From positions 1 through 8,128 of the forward strand of contig JAGWRL010000256.1 of assembly GCA_028876585.1 (NCBI GenBank): 8,128 bases of DNA, given 5' to 3'. The position numbers and the translations under genes were made by a program. Positions 5,884 through 8,128 of this stretch are shown here, piece by piece. The notes under the pieces were generated by a model. The model ran no database searches and was not told the origin of the DNA. It saw only the letters and a list, made by a program, of their open reading frames with translations. Position 1 is the stretch's first letter. Each line of letters begins with the position of its first letter. The DNA comes from Pseudomonadota bacterium. GTDB taxonomy: Bacteria > Pseudomonadota > Alphaproteobacteria > Rhizobiales > Beijerinckiaceae.

Positions 5884-8128
5884 ATGGCCGGAGGTTTTTC
5901 CGCACTCTTCATCCATCGCCCGGTCGCGACCACGCTGCTGATGTTGGCGTTGCTCGTCCTTGGCCTCGTCGCTTATCCGCTATTGCCCGTCGCGCCGCTG
6001 CCGCAAATCGATTTTCCCACCATCACGGTCTCGGCGCAGCTTCCCGGCGCCTCGCCGGAGACGATGGCCGCCTCAGTGGCTCAGCCGCTCGAACGCCAGT
6101 TCGCGCAGATCGCCGGCGTCGCCCAGATGACCTCTACGAGTTCGCTTGGCAGCACGGCGATCACGCTTCAGTTCGATCTCGACCGCAATATCGACGCCGC
6201 CGCCAATGATGTGCAGGGCGCCATCAACGCCGCCGGCGGACAATTGCCGAAGAATTTGCCGACCCCGCCGACTTATCGCAAAACCAACCCGGCCGACACG
6301 CCCATTCTCATTCTCTCCGTCAATTCCGACGTCGAGCCGCTGGTCGACGTCGACGACGTCGCCGAGAACATCCTGGCGCAACGCATGAGCCAACTCGCCG
6401 GCGTCTCGCTGGTCCGGGTCGGCGGCCAGCAGCAGAAGTCGATCCGCATTCAGATCGATCCGGCGAAGCTCGTCGAAAAGAATATGCAACTCGAAGACGT
6501 GCGTTCGCAGATCATGACCGCAACCGTCGACAATCCCAAAGGCGCGATCATCGGCGACAAGCAGACCTTCACCATCTACGACAACGATCAACTTACCGCT
6601 GCGAAGGATTGGAACAATGTGATCGTCGCCTATCGCAACGGGGCGCCGGTTCGCATCCGCGACATCGGCAAAGCGGTATCGGGACCGGCGGACAGCACGC
6701 AAGCCGGCTGGGCCGAGGGCAAGCGCGGCGTCTTTCTCGTGGTGTTCAAACAGCCAGGCGCCAATGTCATCACGACGGTCGAACGCATCAAGAAGCAACT
6801 CGCCAAGCTGACGGCGGCGATCCCGCCCGACATCAACGTGACCATCATCTCGGATCGCACCACCACCATCCGGGCCGCCGTCGCCGACGTCCAGTTCACG
6901 ATGCTGGTGACCATCGCGCTCGTGGTCGGGGTCATTTTCGTGTTTCTGCGCAATGTCTGGGCGACAATCATCCCCAGCGTCACGGTGCCCTTGGCGCTGC
7001 TTGGCGCCTGTGCGCTGATGTGGGGCATAGGCTATTCCCTCGACAATCTGTCGCTCATGGCGCTGACCATCGCCGTGGGATTTGTCGTCGACGACGCCAT
7101 CGTCGTGCTGGAAAACATCACGCGGCACATCGAGGCCGGCATGAAGCCGTTTCCCGCCGCGATCAAGGGCGCTGGCGAGATCGGGTTCACCATCATCTCG
7201 ATCTCGGTCTCGCTGGTGGCGGTGCTCATTCCGCTGTTGCTGATGAGCGGCATTATCGGACGATTGTTCCGGGAGTTCTCGGTCACAATCGCGATGACGA
7301 TCGGCGTCTCCGCCCTGGTGTCGCTGACGCTGACGCCGATGATGGCTTCGCGCTTCCTAAAGCCGCACGACGAGGAGAAACACGGCCGGATTTACAAGCT
7401 GAGCGAGCGCGGCTTCAACGCCCTGGCTCGGGGATACGAGCGCGGCCTCGACCTCGCGCTGCGCCGCAGCTTTATCACGTTGATGATCTTTCTGGCGACC
7501 GTCGCGGCCACCGGCGCATTGTTTGTGACCATCCCGAAGGGCTTCTTTCCACAACAGGACACCGGCGTCCTTTTCGGCACCACGGTCGCGGGCCAGGATG
7601 TTTCGTTCCCGACGATGTACAAGTTGCAGGAGAAAATTGGCGCGATCGTCCGGGCGGACCCCGCCGTGGCCACTGTGGCGATGGGGCTGGGAACCGGCGT
7701 CGGCAACGCATCGCAGAACTACGGCCGGTTGTTCATCACGCTAAAGCCGCGAGAAGACCGCGAAGCCGACGCTTTCGAGGTGATCGCCCGGATCCGGCGC
7801 AAAGCCGCGCAGGTCGCCGGCGTCACTCTTTATCTGCAAGCCGCGCAAGACGTGACCGTCGGCGCCCGTTTCGCGCTCACCCAATTCCAATATACGCTGC
7901 AAGACGCTGATTTCGACGAGCTGACTCACTGGGCGCCGCTGATCCTCAACAAGCTGCGGTCCCTGCCTGAGTTGCGCGACGTCGGCTCCGATCTGCAATC
8001 GGACGGTTCGACTTTGACGCTGACCATAGATCGCGATATGGCGGCGCGCTTTGGCATAGAGCCGCAGCAGATCGACGACACGCTCTATGACGCGTTCGGA
8101 CAACGACAGGTCACGCAATATTTCACTC
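5884..8128 (+). CDS. mdtC: MdtB/MdtC-like RND (HAE1) multidrug efflux pump, 3' end missing
   Basis: This is an inner-membrane proton-driven pump that exports drugs from the periplasm and outer leaflet through MdtA and an outer-membrane channel. The frame is open from the ATG at 5884 to the right edge, about 748 codons of an expected 1,020-1,050. TM1 is at about 13-33, followed by the first large periplasmic domain (LPGASPETMA, SLGSTAITLQFDLDR). TM2-TM6 lie between about 338 and 492, and TM7 at about 530-549, followed by PKGFFPQQDTG (551-561) and the start of the second periplasmic domain, where the visible part ends in FGQRQVTQYFT. The proton-relay pair in TM4 is intact as Asp403-Asp404 (FVVDDAIVVLENI). 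The partner Lys in TM10 is beyond the edge. The N-terminal third resembles MdtC more than MdtB by memory (LPVAPLPQIDFP, TYRKTNPAD), so the symbol is a best guess. It is co-transcribed with mdtA. Confidence 0.94.
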   Translation, partial: MAGGFSALFIHRPVATTLLMLALLVLGLVAYPLLPVAPLPQIDFPTITVSAQLPGASPETMAASVAQPLERQFAQIAGVAQMTSTSSLGSTAITLQFDLDRNIDAAANDVQGAINAAGGQLPKNLPTPPTYRKTNPADTPILILSVNSDVEPLVDVDDVAENILAQRMSQLAGVSLVRVGGQQQKSIRIQIDPAKLVEKNMQLEDVRSQIMTATVDNPKGAIIGDKQTFTIYDNDQLTAAKDWNNVIVAYRNGAPVRIRDIGKAVSGPADSTQAGWAEGKRGVFLVVFKQPGANVITTVERIKKQLAKLTAAIPPDINVTIISDRTTTIRAAVADVQFTMLVTIALVVGVIFVFLRNVWATIIPSVTVPLALLGACALMWGIGYSLDNLSLMALTIAVGFVVDDAIVVLENITRHIEAGMKPFPAAIKGAGEIGFTIISISVSLVAVLIPLLLMSGIIGRLFREFSVTIAMTIGVSALVSLTLTPMMASRFLKPHDEEKHGRIYKLSERGFNALARGYERGLDLALRRSFITLMIFLATVAATGALFVTIPKGFFPQQDTGVLFGTTVAGQDVSFPTMYKLQEKIGAIVRADPAVATVAMGLGTGVGNASQNYGRLFITLKPREDREADAFEVIARIRRKAAQVAGVTLYLQAAQDVTVGARFALTQFQYTLQDADFDELTHWAPLILNKLRSLPELRDVGSDLQSDGSTLTLTIDRDMAARFGIEPQQIDDTLYDAFGQRQVTQYFT

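Noticed and set aside
6341..6361. GTCGAC-rich short direct repeat in the pump gene
   Set aside because: It is coding sequence for a Val-Asp run (VDVDDV) in a GC-rich codon context, not an independent repeat element.
6609..7910. A 433-codon plus-strand frame inside the RND pump region, and a 351-codon minus-strand frame at 6073-7128
   Set aside because: Both are shadows. The correct frame is the one starting at 5884, which has all RND hallmarks and stays open to the right edge.

Overview
The window looks like chromosomal DNA of a high-GC Gram-negative bacterium, most likely an alphaproteobacterium. That placement is an inference from strong G/C bias at third codon positions and the style of the proteins; no rRNA or marker gene is present to settle it. 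Coding density is high. I see no tRNA, rRNA, CRISPR array, insertion sequence or phage gene.

Layout, left to right. (1) Positions 2-853 (+) hold the C-terminal part of a lipoate acyltransferase (E2) of a 2-oxoacid dehydrogenase complex, closest by eye to branched-chain (BkdB) enzymes and cut by the left edge. (2) Running towards it, 3660-2419 and 2434-866 (-) form a two-gene operon for an EmrAB-type pump: a membrane fusion protein (EmrA-like) and a 14-helix DHA2 major-facilitator exporter (EmrB-like), overlapping by 16 bases. A perfect 9-bp stem-loop covers both stop codons at the E2/emrB junction. (3) At 3828-4520 (+) lies a TetR/AcrR-type repressor, divergent from emrAB across a 167-bp spacer that contains a two-tier inverted repeat resembling a TetR operator. 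(4) At 4683-5882 (+) is an MdtA-like RND periplasmic adaptor, followed after one base by an MdtB/MdtC-like RND pump from 5884 that runs off the right edge, with about 748 codons visible. The 162-bp gap before mdtA holds a perfect TATAAT, an inverted repeat, a possible 9-codon leader ORF and a small hairpin.

Working together: the repressor probably controls the divergent emrAB operon and itself through the shared spacer, and may also affect the RND operon downstream. Each pump has an inner-membrane transporter and a periplasmic adaptor. Neither has an outer-membrane channel in the window, so a TolC-like protein must be encoded elsewhere or beyond the right edge. The E2 gene is metabolic and appears to be only a convergent neighbour.

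The genes are recognisable families. I found no convincing new protein system. The more unusual signals are in the non-coding and regulatory layer: an 11-bp perfect stem in the first 50 nt of the emrA message, the two-tier operator, and the leader-ORF/hairpin arrangement before mdtA.
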